From contig NZ_CP020472.1 of the NCBI RefSeq assembly GCF_002075795.1, positions 913,001-977,000 on the forward strand: a stretch of 64,000 nt of DNA, read 5' to 3'. How positions within the stretch are numbered: position 1 is the first letter of the stretch; each line of letters starts with the position of its first letter. Origin of the DNA: Shewanella japonica (GTDB taxonomy: Bacteria > Pseudomonadota > Gammaproteobacteria > Enterobacterales > Shewanellaceae). Below are positions 44,494 to 53,392 of this stretch, piece by piece. Both the position numbers and the translations under genes were made by a program. The notes below the pieces were generated by a model that saw only the letters and a list, made by a program, of their open reading frames with translations, was not told where the DNA came from and made no database searches.

Positions 44494-46977
44494 TTATAAA
44501 TTAATCGTGAATTCGGTTTCTTCGGGTTTTAAATAAACCCAGGTTCGAATAGCTTGATGACCACTGGCAGAGACTTTAATGTCATAGCCTCCTGGTGGCA
44601 GCATCATGCCTGTTTGATATTTGGGTTTAATATTCATTACTGCGATGTTGGCATTAGCCACATTGGTATTAATGGTTAATGGTAATAAGGCTTTTGCTGC
44701 TGAAGCAGGGCTAGACTGAGCACTCGTGTCATGCTCAGGTAATATGGCTAAATCGAATCGATTAATTGGTTCGCTAATCGCATCAAAACCTTTGGTGATA
44801 AACAGGTATTCATCAATGCTGGCACCAATAGGTTGCACTATCGGTTGAGTGACCAGTAACCATTTAAGCGCAAATGAAATACCGGCTGAATCATTGTTTT
44901 CCATTTGCTCAAAAAAGTAATGCATAGCAGAGTCTTTAACTGTGTATTGATTGCTACTTAGGGTAACTGGCACCACAAAAATCGATAACAGTAGCGCAGC
45001 AGAAATCCCCGCTTTGATATAGCCATCTTTGGCCTTATTTTGGCCTTCTTGCGACTCACCATCATCCTTGGTTTTTCTTTTGGCTTGTACTAACTCAGCA
45101 GCTTTCATTGGCAGCTTTAACACGGTTAACAACACCAAGGCTAAACTAATCGACATCGATATTGGCGGCACTATGGTCGCACGTAATGCCGACTTACCTG
45201 TGGACTCAAAGGCGCCGCCATCTGCAAATTCGGCTTGTTGGGCTTCAAGTACATTGAGATATTCAGTGGTTTTACGCTGAATATTGGGCTCAATAATGCG
45301 CTGTTTAAATTCTCGGTTATTCCAGTCAGCAAGCGTTGGGCTGATATACAGCTCTTTCATTTGGCGCTCAATACGTTTTTGAATATCTCCTTGTTGCTGG
45401 AATTGCTGCCAACTTAAATTAGGTGGCATATCCAAGCCTTTGTTTTTCATAGTCGAGCGCCAGCGATTATCCGCCTCTTGGCGGACTTTGTTTGCTACGG
45501 CATTATCAAAGCTTGTTCGGTCTGCCATCACCCAAGTTGAAGGTAATGTCAGCCCTTTTTGTTTAAGGGTGTTATTGACCTTAGTGCTAGTCAGTTGATG
45601 ATGTCTAAATTCATGAATAGTGCTGATACCTAGCGGGTAGCCGCCAGATTCTTTAACAAAATCAGGCTCCATTTTGACCATTAAGACATTTTTATAATGG
45701 TTAACATCATTGGTATACACCATGCGATGATCTTTAAAGCCACCATCACCGCCCGTTGCAGCATCAGCGGCTTGCATTGCAGTGAATAGACCAAAGGTCA
45801 TAATGCCAGTGATAATAGAATTACCTACGTTTTCAGAGGTTGATATTTCTTCTCGGATTAACCAATCATCAGGTGGAATATAAGGAATGCTGTATTTGGC
45901 GATTTCCTTGTCATAACCGTTTTGTAGACGTTCATAACAATTGTCTTTGCGACTGCCTTTTTTCATGTCAGCGCATTTATTACGTCGCTCAAAAAAGTCA
46001 TACATTTTAGGGGCAATTTTTTGCGCTCTCGACTCGACTCTTCCTTCGTAAGCACTGACGCCTTTTTGATACTTTTCCCAACCTTGTTTAACTTGGTTTT
46101 GGGTATCTAACCAATATTCATCAGAGCGGCTTGGAGCGGTACTTAGAGCTTGGTTATAATCGTTTGAACCTTGAGCATATTCTTTATAGTGGCTACGTAG
46201 GGTTTGACGAAAATCATCGTAGTTTGCGTAGTGTTCATCAAATCGAGACAGGGCACGATCACGGACAAATTTCTCCATGATCATCCGTTTCTTTTCTTTG
46301 ATATCATCAACTAACTTATCGTCAGCATAAACAAGGCCACCAAAAACCGATAAGAAGGTTTTTTCGGTCGCGTTATGTTCTGAATCGGGATCGTAATTAA
46401 TCCCTTCAAATTGAATCGACTTTTCAATGAGTGCGCTACGCAGTATTTGCGACAAATAAGCCTGCTGGCGTTCAGCAGGGGTTGAGGCATCAATGATAAA
46501 ATGATCAACCAACCATTTTTGTCCAAAAAATACTGTCGGCCACACCAAAATCGCAATCAATGCAAAGTGGCCCAAGGCTCTACCGACTCGAGCGACACGC
46601 TTACCCTTGAGCAGCATATCGGCGAGTAATAATGTGACACCAATACCACTGATAGTACGACCAAATAGCTCCACTGCGCGTAAGTCTTCTTCTGACGAGT
46701 TTTTACCGCCTGCGACTTCGGTTAAAGCCGCATTGAACACGGCTTCTGGAAACAGATACAGGATTGAGCAAATAAACATGAAAAGCATCCACCAAAAAGG
46801 CTTACCTAATTTGGTGATTTGCGCTTCACGCTCTTTATGGATTGCCGCTTTTGTTGCCTGAGAATGCTGTTTCTTTTGTACTTTTTTTAATTGTTTTTCA
46901 GCAGCCTGCATTTTTTGCTGTGTTGGTGTTTGGTCGAGTAAACTCGTCGCAAATGGGCTTTTTTTATTGTCAGTCAT
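44494..46977 (-). CDS. Large membrane protein with PEGA-like C-terminus
   Basis: 827 aa. A basic Lys/Gln-rich cytoplasmic start (KQLKKVQKKQHSQ) is followed by about three membrane helices within residues 60-165, a long soluble helical region (about 170-600), then two helices near 610-690. The last 75 residues resemble a PEGA domain (MLPPGGYDIKVSASGHQ), a beta-sandwich found in surface proteins. The soluble part has Cys pairs at NKCADMKKGSRKDNCYE. No named family recognised. It lies 58 bp after the GDPD gene and probably shares its transcript. No good ribosome site is visible before the ATG. Confidence 0.72.
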   Translation of the reverse strand: MTDNKKSPFATSLLDQTPTQQKMQAAEKQLKKVQKKQHSQATKAAIHKEREAQITKLGKPFWWMLFMFICSILYLFPEAVFNAALTEVAGGKNSSEEDLRAVELFGRTISGIGVTLLLADMLLKGKRVARVGRALGHFALIAILVWPTVFFGQKWLVDHFIIDASTPAERQQAYLSQILRSALIEKSIQFEGINYDPDSEHNATEKTFLSVFGGLVYADDKLVDDIKEKKRMIMEKFVRDRALSRFDEHYANYDDFRQTLRSHYKEYAQGSNDYNQALSTAPSRSDEYWLDTQNQVKQGWEKYQKGVSAYEGRVESRAQKIAPKMYDFFERRNKCADMKKGSRKDNCYERLQNGYDKEIAKYSIPYIPPDDWLIREEISTSENVGNSIITGIMTFGLFTAMQAADAATGGDGGFKDHRMVYTNDVNHYKNVLMVKMEPDFVKESGGYPLGISTIHEFRHHQLTSTKVNNTLKQKGLTLPSTWVMADRTSFDNAVANKVRQEADNRWRSTMKNKGLDMPPNLSWQQFQQQGDIQKRIERQMKELYISPTLADWNNREFKQRIIEPNIQRKTTEYLNVLEAQQAEFADGGAFESTGKSALRATIVPPISMSISLALVLLTVLKLPMKAAELVQAKRKTKDDGESQEGQNKAKDGYIKAGISAALLLSIFVVPVTLSSNQYTVKDSAMHYFFEQMENNDSAGISFALKWLLVTQPIVQPIGASIDEYLFITKGFDAISEPINRFDLAILPEHDTSAQSSPASAAKALLPLTINTNVANANIAVMNIKPKYQTGMMLPPGGYDIKVSASGHQAIRTWVYLKPEETEFTINL

Positions 46978-47035
46978 TTTTTAGTTTTATTATTGTTTGT
47001 TGTTTTTATTGGTTGTTTATCTAACAGCTAAACGG

Positions 47036-48487
47036 CTATTGAGTGCCATTTTCTGGCAAGGTTAAAATAATGGTTTCACCCGTTTTGTGTTCCAGCTTTT
47101 CATCTGTAATGGTTGGAAAACCATGCTCTAATAGCGGTGTTGGTGTGGTGTTTTTAGTAGTCACTTTCTTGGCCTTAACAATGGATTTAAGCCCCGAATT
47201 GAGTGATAAATAATACCCTTCTTGTTGGTAGCCCAACATTTCTTCAAAGCGATCAAAGTCAGCATCTTGTGGCAACGAGGCAATATAACGGCCGATATTA
47301 CTTAATGGTTGGTAGCGTTTAGCGGGGACAGAAGCCTTAAACAGTCGCTGACAAATTTTGTATGGCGTAGCATCAACAATGACGCCGTCAGGCAAAGTGT
47401 TACGGCTAAGCGTTAAAAGCTGTTGTTGATGAAAATCGGTGCCATTAATCGAGTAGGTATACACCTTCATACCTAAACCCTTAGCGCGACTTTTTACCCC
47501 TGGGTTTTGCATATAACTACGAATATCAAGGTGTAAGCCTGAGTTAGTCCCTAACTTACTTTGCAGCTTTTTAAGCGCACTTGTGCTTGTATAATCTTGA
47601 TAACGAGAGCGATAGCGCTTCGTTCCGTATCGACCCGCTAATTCAAGATCGTCTTGATTATCTAAGTAGTAAGCATCGTTTTTGACCCCTTTGCGTAAAT
47701 CGCTGCGAAGCTTTTCTACGCTAGTTGGGTGACCGCCTTGGACAAAGCCAAGGTAAACATATGGGTTAATACCTCGTAGTTTATATAAGGTATCTTTATC
47801 TGCTGCGGAGTAGTAAAAGCCACTCAAGCCAATGTACTTACGCAACATGTTATCAAGATCAACTAACGCTTGGCCGTTAGCGTCGGATTTTATTTCCACA
47901 TTTAGCTTTTGTGATGGGGCACGGTATGCCGCAAAAACCTTAAATGATTCAGCAGCGGTGATCGGGCGTTCATTTAAAAGCGCGTTAGTGTTTTTATCAC
48001 GCAATTTTAATTGGCCGAACTCCTTGCGGTTCATGCGCTCAATCTTGTATCGCTCACCTGTATAATGCACTGTTGCGCGCCCAGTTTGGCTATCGTGATG
48101 ATTGACCCAAGTGCCATCTTTAAGCAGCATGACGTCAATTTCGACACTGTTAAAATTGTCATTAAGCGCCGCTGCTATCGCATTATAGCTACTTTCTGGT
48201 TGACGAAAGTCACCGCGATGGGCTGAAATATCGAGCGGACATTGCGCCGTCGATATCATTTTGATGTTACCGTTTGCAGCAAGGTATAAGTTGCGATCGC
48301 CAAGGGCTAATTGTATGTCGACAATGTCTAAGCCTTGATTTGCAGCATCAAGGGGTAAATGCGAGATTGCAGCAGGAATAACATAAGCGGGTTGTTGAGG
48401 TTCTGGCGTTGACTTACATGCGGTTAAAAACAACGTTGAAGCTAAAAGTGAATAAAGAACGGCAGAATTTAAGAGGCGACTTGTCAT
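47036..48487 (-). CDS. Glycerophosphodiester phosphodiesterase-family lipoprotein
   Basis: 483 aa from the ATG at 48487 (AGGG upstream); a longer frame adds 15 residues without support. Lipoprotein signal with lipobox LTAC near residue 24. The GDPD core has the catalytic HRG (SAHRGDFRQPESSYNA), the metal-binding ExD (SVEIDVMLLKDG) and the NHHD His, all in the right order, so it may be active. GDPD enzymes split glycerophosphodiesters. The C-terminal 100 residues are extra. It is the first gene of the three-gene module; linkage to a PEGA-like and a zinc-finger membrane protein is unusual. Confidence 0.82.
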   Translation of the reverse strand: MTSRLLNSAVLYSLLASTLFLTACKSTPEPQQPAYVIPAAISHLPLDAANQGLDIVDIQLALGDRNLYLAANGNIKMISTAQCPLDISAHRGDFRQPESSYNAIAAALNDNFNSVEIDVMLLKDGTWVNHHDSQTGRATVHYTGERYKIERMNRKEFGQLKLRDKNTNALLNERPITAAESFKVFAAYRAPSQKLNVEIKSDANGQALVDLDNMLRKYIGLSGFYYSAADKDTLYKLRGINPYVYLGFVQGGHPTSVEKLRSDLRKGVKNDAYYLDNQDDLELAGRYGTKRYRSRYQDYTSTSALKKLQSKLGTNSGLHLDIRSYMQNPGVKSRAKGLGMKVYTYSINGTDFHQQQLLTLSRNTLPDGVIVDATPYKICQRLFKASVPAKRYQPLSNIGRYIASLPQDADFDRFEEMLGYQQEGYYLSLNSGLKSIVKAKKVTTKNTTPTPLLEHGFPTITDEKLEHKTGETIILTLPENGTQ

Positions 48488-48813
48488 AATCCCTAAGTGC
48501 AAGTTATTAATTTTGAAAACTTTATACCGCATTGTTTTATGTAAAACAATATTAACCTTAACTTTAACAAGTGTATTTAAAAGTACATTCCAAGTTGCTT
48601 ACTTTGTCTCACATAGACTTTATCTTTTGATACATTTTATTATCAAGCTAGGTGTTTTAATAAGCGATGTTAATCGGTGCTTTATGATTGCCCTTATAGA
48701 TGACAGATTAGGGCAGGTGAAGCGAACTATCGTATCTCGTTAGGGCAAACATTGATTCGCTTGGCTAACCACAGATATAAAAAAGCCACCTAGTTAGGTG
48801 GCTTGTTTTATTA
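48488..48813. other. Region between the module and ssrS
   Basis: 326 bp. It holds the ssrS terminator at its right end and presumably the promoter of the GDPD gene. A short plus-strand open frame (48513-48743) has no ribosome site and is not called. Confidence 0.5.
48779..48804 (-). terminator. Terminator of ssrS
   Basis: AAGCCACCTA / TAGGTGGCTT stem with a T-rich run on the minus strand, about 10 nt past the 3' end of the 6S RNA. Confidence 0.8.
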
Positions 48814-48998
48814 GGATGCTCCCCAGAATACCGACCGTCGGTGTAGCCCTTGAACCGTAGGTTCAAGGCGGGAAAATGTTCATCTCCTAAGGTTTCTCGG
48901 TACAAGCCGAGCATACACAATGTCAATGAAAACATTCACCCTGGGTTTGTAAATATCGGCACAGGGACATAACCTACAAGCGCATACCCCAGGGAGCA
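48814..48998 (-). ncRNA. ssrS: 6S RNA
   Basis: About 185 nt. On the minus strand it matches conserved 6S RNA blocks: GTGCCGATATTT near the 5' side, ATGCTCGG with CCGAGAAACCTTA in the middle, and CCTTGAACCTACGGTTCAAG near the 3' side. The ends close in a stem (TGCTCCC / GGGGAGCA). 6S RNA binds sigma-70 RNA polymerase in stationary phase. It lies after zapA on the same strand, as in other gammaproteobacteria. Ends are estimated to within a few bases. Confidence 0.93.
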
Positions 48999-49055
48999 AA
49001 ACCAGTGCGAATCATGTTGTTAGTCATCAAACTAGCAACACAAGTCAAAATTTAT

Positions 49056-49361
49056 TTAATCTTCCTTGGTACGTTCCAGTAACGAGTTTTCCAACGTTGA
49101 CTGAAGTAAAGAAATACGCTCATCCATTTGCGCCATGTATTGTTTATTTTTTTGCTGCTCTTCATGTAACTCGTAGCCAATATTCAGCGCGGCCATAATG
49201 GCTAATTCTTCACGGCTTAAATTATTGGTACGTGCCTTCAAGTTAGTTAGCTGTTGCTCAACGCCTTTGGCAATCGAGCGCAACGCTTCCTCTTGTCCTT
49301 TCGGGCAAGCGATAGAGTAGGTGCGCCCTAATAGGGAAATATCAATAGCACTGTTACTCAT
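49056..49361 (-). CDS. zapA: Cell division protein ZapA
   Basis: 101 aa. It has an N-terminal beta-rich segment (IDISLLGRTYSIACPKGQEE), then a long coiled coil (about 45-98, LHEEQQKNKQYMAQMDERIS). It bundles FtsZ filaments at the division ring. AGGATC-type site upstream of the ATG. It sits directly upstream of ssrS on the same strand and is divergent from ygfB, as in E. coli. Confidence 0.94.
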   Translation of the reverse strand: MSNSAIDISLLGRTYSIACPKGQEEALRSIAKGVEQQLTNLKARTNNLSREELAIMAALNIGYELHEEQQKNKQYMAQMDERISLLQSTLENSLLERTKED

Positions 49362-49903
49362 AAGTCGCTGAAGATCCTTATTTGTCTAAAATAAAAATTG
49401 TAGCAGTTTACTCTTCCCTCTGACTGTAACGCTTTAGCATGAAAGCGTTTATCGGTGTGATCCAGCAGTTGTTTTGCATCACTAATAGAGGAACGAGCCT
49501 GTTTGCGGACTATATAGCGCCCATATTAAAAGTGCAAGGTAACTTGCCCGCTTTAGCGCTATTTGCTTGATGAATGAGCATTTACTGTTTGTTCACTCTC
49601 GTTTAGCCGCCAAGCGCTTTTGTTTTAGACACCATTAAGGATACGTTGTTTATTGAAAATCGTTTAGTTCATCGAGTTATATTTGAGACCGTTAATATTA
49701 GCTTTTGATTTATTAAATCCCTTTTAGCCAAATGCTGATTCTTGGCGGCATTGTAAAACGAGCCTGAATTACGCTAATTGGCTTAAGGTGCTTTATACTT
49801 AACAGATTGACGAATTATTTTAACGACTTTCGCTGTAGCATTTGGTGGCAGTTATTAACTCTGCTAGCATTGCAGCAGATTGTTTATTTATTGGAAAAAT
49901 ACC
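49362..49903. other. Intergenic region between zapA and ygfB
   Basis: 542 bp with no convincing open frame. Only weak inverted repeats are seen: CGCTTT/AAAGCG at about 49430-49450 and TCTGCT/AGCAGA at about 49858-49880. It must contain the divergent promoters of zapA and ygfB. No known RNA was recognised. Confidence 0.5.
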
Positions 49904-50479
49904 ATGGCAACCCCTCCTTCTTTATGTATCGAAAAACTAAAAAAAGCCCTAGATTCTGCAGAAATAGGTCAGCACCCAGTTGAGGTGCATGGCGCATTAG
50001 TCGGATTAATTTGTGGTGGGGTAGAGCAAGCGAATACGGCTTGGTTATCACCGTTACTTGAACTGATGAATGACGGCCAACCTTTAACCACAGAGCTGCA
50101 GCAATTAATTGGCGAGTTATTTAAAGATACTGCAACCCGTTTAAGTGATGCTGAATTTGGTTTTTCGCCATTACTACCTGAAGAAGAAGAGCCATTAAGC
50201 CAACGTTTAGAATGTTTAGCTTTATGGGTTCAAAGTTATTTAACTGCCATTGCACTTATTCAGCCAAAGCTCAATGGCGCATCATCTGATGTACGTGAAA
50301 TCATTCAGGACTTAGGTGCAATTGCCCAAGTTGAATTTGATGTCAGTGATGATGATGAATCAGAAGCCGCTTTCATCGAGCTACACGAATTTGTCAGAAT
50401 GGCTGCGGTATTATGTTACTCAGAATTTGGTCCAGAAATACCACTTGATGAAACAGACGCGACCTCACCATTACATTAA
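49904..50479 (+). CDS. ygfB: UPF0149 family protein YgfB
   Basis: 191 aa from the ATG at 49904; an upstream TTG at 49880 is a weaker start. All-helical UPF0149 protein with LVGLICGGVE, FSPLLPEEEEPLSQRLECLALW and the acidic DDDESEAAFIELHEFVRMA near the end. YgfB of Pseudomonas affects AmpR-dependent ampC expression; the general role is not settled. It starts the ubiH-ubiI side of the cluster, divergent from zapA as in E. coli. Confidence 0.9.
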   Translation: MATPPSLCIEKLKKALDSAEIGQHPVEVHGALVGLICGGVEQANTAWLSPLLELMNDGQPLTTELQQLIGELFKDTATRLSDAEFGFSPLLPEEEEPLSQRLECLALWVQSYLTAIALIQPKLNGASSDVREIIQDLGAIAQVEFDVSDDDESEAAFIELHEFVRMAAVLCYSEFGPEIPLDETDATSPLH

Positions 50480-50555
50480 TGGTGCGAGTAAGGCATAGAT
50501 AACCTATGCCTTTTATTGCTAAAAGTACGCCCTAATAATAAAAAGAATTCGTGTT

Positions 50556-51896
50556 ATGACCCAGTCAATAAACCAAGCTGACAACGATGCTACTGAGCTA
50601 TCCCATTCTTGTTCTAGTACCGAGCGTCGCGCTAATTCAGCACCCGCAGTAACGCACGTTGATATCACCATTGTTGGCGGCGCAATGGCAGGCGCCAGTT
50701 TAGCTTTAGGGCTTGCGCAGCTATCGGCTAAATACCAACAGCAATTAGGGCGTCCGTTATCTATCGCCATCATTGAAGCCCAGCAACCAGACTCACAGCA
50801 CCCAGGTTTTGATGCTCGCTCAATTGCAATAGCGCATGGCTCCGTGTTTGAGTTAACGCGGTTAGGCATTTGGCCAAAGCTTGCCAGTCTTGGCACAAGT
50901 ATCGAAAACATTCATATCTCAGACCGTGGTCATTTTGGTATGACCGAACTGAATGCTGAGCAGTTTTCTTTACCTTCAATGGGACAGGTGGTGGAACTGG
51001 CTAAAGTCGGCAAAGTGCTGTTTGATGAGTTAAAGCAGCAGGATATTCAACTGCATTGTCCTGCAAGGCTTGAGCAATTAGAAACAGATACCAGTGGCCA
51101 TACCCTAACATTAAATAACGGTCAGAAAATTCGTACCGCCTTGCTGGTGGCTGCTGATGGTGCACAATCAAAAGTGCGCCAAGCATTAAAGCAAGAAATC
51201 GAGAAAGTGGATTTTGAGCAAGTTGCTTTGGTTGCCAATGTGCAAACTGATAAGCCACATGATGGCTGGGCGCACGAGCGCTTCACAGGCTCTGGCCCAT
51301 TAGCCTTACTGCCAATGTCGTCCGTATCGCTTGAGTCAAATGCACAACAGCCAAGGCTTTCTTTAGTATGGGCGCTTGATAGCGAACAAGCGCAAGCAAT
51401 GAAAACCGTCTCTAAAGCTGAGTTTTTAGCCAAGCTGCAAAGTGCTTTTGGCAATCGAGCAGGGCGTTTTACCGATGTAGGAGAGCGAGTCAGCTACCCG
51501 TTAACCCTATCGTATATGCCAAGGCCGATTTACCATCGCAGTGTATTTATTGGTAACGCCGCGCAAACGTTACACCCAATAGCAGGTCAAGGTTTTAACT
51601 TAGGTTTACGTGATGTGGTTGGGTTAATTGATGCCATCGAAACGGTTATTTGTGACAGCATCACAGCTAAACAGGCATTAGATCTTGGTCAACATTCGCT
51701 GATCCATCATTATTTGAATCTGCGTGAAGAAGATCGCCGTAATACCATTAACAATGTTGAATTTTTAGTGCGTGGCTTCTCAAATCAGTATTGGCCATTA
51801 GTGGCAGGGCGCAGTTTAGGGTTAAGATTATTATCATGGTGCCCACCGTTGAAAACGCCAATTGCCCATAAAGCCATGGGCTATAAAACGGCATAA
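50556..51896 (+). CDS. ubiH: 2-octaprenyl-6-methoxyphenol hydroxylase UbiH
   Basis: 446 aa. FAD-dependent aromatic hydroxylase: nucleotide-binding ITIVGGAMAGASLALGLA (about 36-53), middle motif LVAADGAQSKVRQAL, and FAD-binding GNAAQTLHPIAGQGFNLGLRD. The ubiquinone pathway enzyme hydroxylates the ring at C4 in E. coli numbering. E. coli UbiH is about 390 aa; here the first 35 residues are an extra Ser/Thr/Ala-rich stretch, possibly a start-site error, but no later start with a better ribosome site is obvious. 76 bp after ygfB; pepP is not between them. Confidence 0.88.
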   Translation: MTQSINQADNDATELSHSCSSTERRANSAPAVTHVDITIVGGAMAGASLALGLAQLSAKYQQQLGRPLSIAIIEAQQPDSQHPGFDARSIAIAHGSVFELTRLGIWPKLASLGTSIENIHISDRGHFGMTELNAEQFSLPSMGQVVELAKVGKVLFDELKQQDIQLHCPARLEQLETDTSGHTLTLNNGQKIRTALLVAADGAQSKVRQALKQEIEKVDFEQVALVANVQTDKPHDGWAHERFTGSGPLALLPMSSVSLESNAQQPRLSLVWALDSEQAQAMKTVSKAEFLAKLQSAFGNRAGRFTDVGERVSYPLTLSYMPRPIYHRSVFIGNAAQTLHPIAGQGFNLGLRDVVGLIDAIETVICDSITAKQALDLGQHSLIHHYLNLREEDRRNTINNVEFLVRGFSNQYWPLVAGRSLGLRLLSWCPPLKTPIAHKAMGYKTA

Positions 51897-51948
51897 GCCA
51901 GTTAACGTATATTGGGTTTACACTCGCTGAATCAAATGAAGGACTAAC

Positions 51949-53160
51949 ATGTTTCAAACTCAGACCTATGATGTAGCCATTGTTGGTGGCGGTATGGTTG
52001 GTTTAGCCACTGCCATTGGTTTAGCTGAGGCCGACTTAAACGTCGTGGTGATAGATGCTGGCCAAACACAGGCCGTAACAGGTGAGCCACGCCTTCGAGT
52101 AAGCGCGATTAACAAAGCCAGTGAGCGATTACTTACTAACTTAGGTGCTTGGCAATACATTGACTCAGCCCGCATTGCCCCTTATCAAAAAATGGCCGTT
52201 TGGGACAAAGACGGTCTAGGCAAAATTGCTTTTGATGCAGCGAGTATTAGTGAGCCTTCTCTTGGTGCAATTATCGAAAATCAGGCTATTAGTTACGCCT
52301 TAGCTAAGCGCACCGCGGAGCTTGCTAATATCACCCACCTTGAAGGCCAGCGATTAGAACGTGTGGCTTTTGGTGAACGTGAATCTTGGCTGACGCTAGA
52401 TAATGGTGATAATTTAAGTGCAGCCTTGGTGGTTGCAGCAGATGGTGCAAACTCTTGGGTGCGCAGTCAATGTCAAATTCCACTGACATTTTGGGATTAT
52501 GGTCATCATGCCATTGTGGCAACCATTCGCACCGCACAGCCCCACGAAGATACCGCTCGTCAGGTCTTTCTGGCCGACGGCCCGTTAGCATTACTGCCGC
52601 TGTATGAAGATAACTTGTGCTCAATTGTCTGGTCAGTATCACCGCAAGAGGCAGAAAGGCTCCTTGCTTTATCGCCTGCAGAGTTTTCGAAAGCATTAAC
52701 TGCCGCATCTGATGGTCGTTTAGGCATTTGTGAACTGGTTAGCGAGCGTCAATCACATCCATTACGTATGCGCTATGCTCGCCACTTTGCCCGCCATCGT
52801 TTGGTGTTAGCTGGCGATGCGGCGCACACCATTCATCCATTAGCTGGACAAGGGGTGAACCTAGGCTTTTTAGATGCCGCGAGCATTGTTGACACTGTCA
52901 CCAACTTGCATGAGGCAGGTAAAGATATTGGTGACTACGCCAATTTACGAGCACTGGAGCGATACCGTAAAGCCGAAGCCATTGAAATGATAACCGCGAT
53001 GGAAGGGTTTAAACGACTCTTTGCTGGCAGTAATCCATTCAAAAAAGCCTTTCGTGATCTGGGCTTAAACCTCATTGATAATGCCGCTGGACTAAAAACA
53101 GTGTTCATCAAACAGGCTATAGGCAATAAACTCAAACTTCCTAAGTTATGTCGTGACTAA
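51949..53160 (+). CDS. ubiI: 2-octaprenylphenol hydroxylase UbiI (VisC) family
   Basis: 403 aa, as expected. FAD motifs: VAIVGGGMVGLATAIGLAEA (residues 5-24), VVAADGANSWVRSQ, GDAAHTIHPLAGQGVNLGFLD. UbiI hydroxylates the ring at C5 in ubiquinone synthesis. It is 52 bp after ubiH and 232 bp before gcvT, the E. coli order ubiH-ubiI-gcvTHP. UbiF-type enzymes are close relatives; context favours UbiI. Confidence 0.9.
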   Translation: MFQTQTYDVAIVGGGMVGLATAIGLAEADLNVVVIDAGQTQAVTGEPRLRVSAINKASERLLTNLGAWQYIDSARIAPYQKMAVWDKDGLGKIAFDAASISEPSLGAIIENQAISYALAKRTAELANITHLEGQRLERVAFGERESWLTLDNGDNLSAALVVAADGANSWVRSQCQIPLTFWDYGHHAIVATIRTAQPHEDTARQVFLADGPLALLPLYEDNLCSIVWSVSPQEAERLLALSPAEFSKALTAASDGRLGICELVSERQSHPLRMRYARHFARHRLVLAGDAAHTIHPLAGQGVNLGFLDAASIVDTVTNLHEAGKDIGDYANLRALERYRKAEAIEMITAMEGFKRLFAGSNPFKKAFRDLGLNLIDNAAGLKTVFIKQAIGNKLKLPKLCRD

Positions 53161-53173
53161 AATATCACCTTCC

Positions 53174-53215
53174 CTTCGGCCTAAAACTTGTTATATATCA
53201 GGGGATCGGCCGAAG
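53174..53215 (+). other. Stem-loop between ubiI and gcvT
   Basis: Perfect 8-bp stem CTTCGGCC / GGCCGAAG with a 26-nt loop, without a following T-run. It is either a 3' hairpin of ubiI or part of a gcvT leader. It does not look like a glycine riboswitch. Confidence 0.5.
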
Positions 53216-53392
53216 TGGATGAAATACTTGTAAAAAAACTACACCCTTCGCATTAGTTAAACTAATGTTAATTCCCTCGGATTAGAAAATTTCCTACTAT
53301 ACAAAATTAACCCTATGGGTATAATTTTGGCGCATTTATAAAATGCCTTCATTCGTTTCACCTCCAGAAGGCTCATAAAAAAAGAGATAATA

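Noticed and set aside
48513..48743. Plus-strand open frame of 76 codons
   Set aside because: No ribosome site, it overlaps the divergent GDPD gene's upstream region, and the composition looks random.
53161..53392. Glycine riboswitch upstream of gcvT
   Set aside because: The conserved riboswitch core blocks are not recognisable; only one simple stem-loop is seen.
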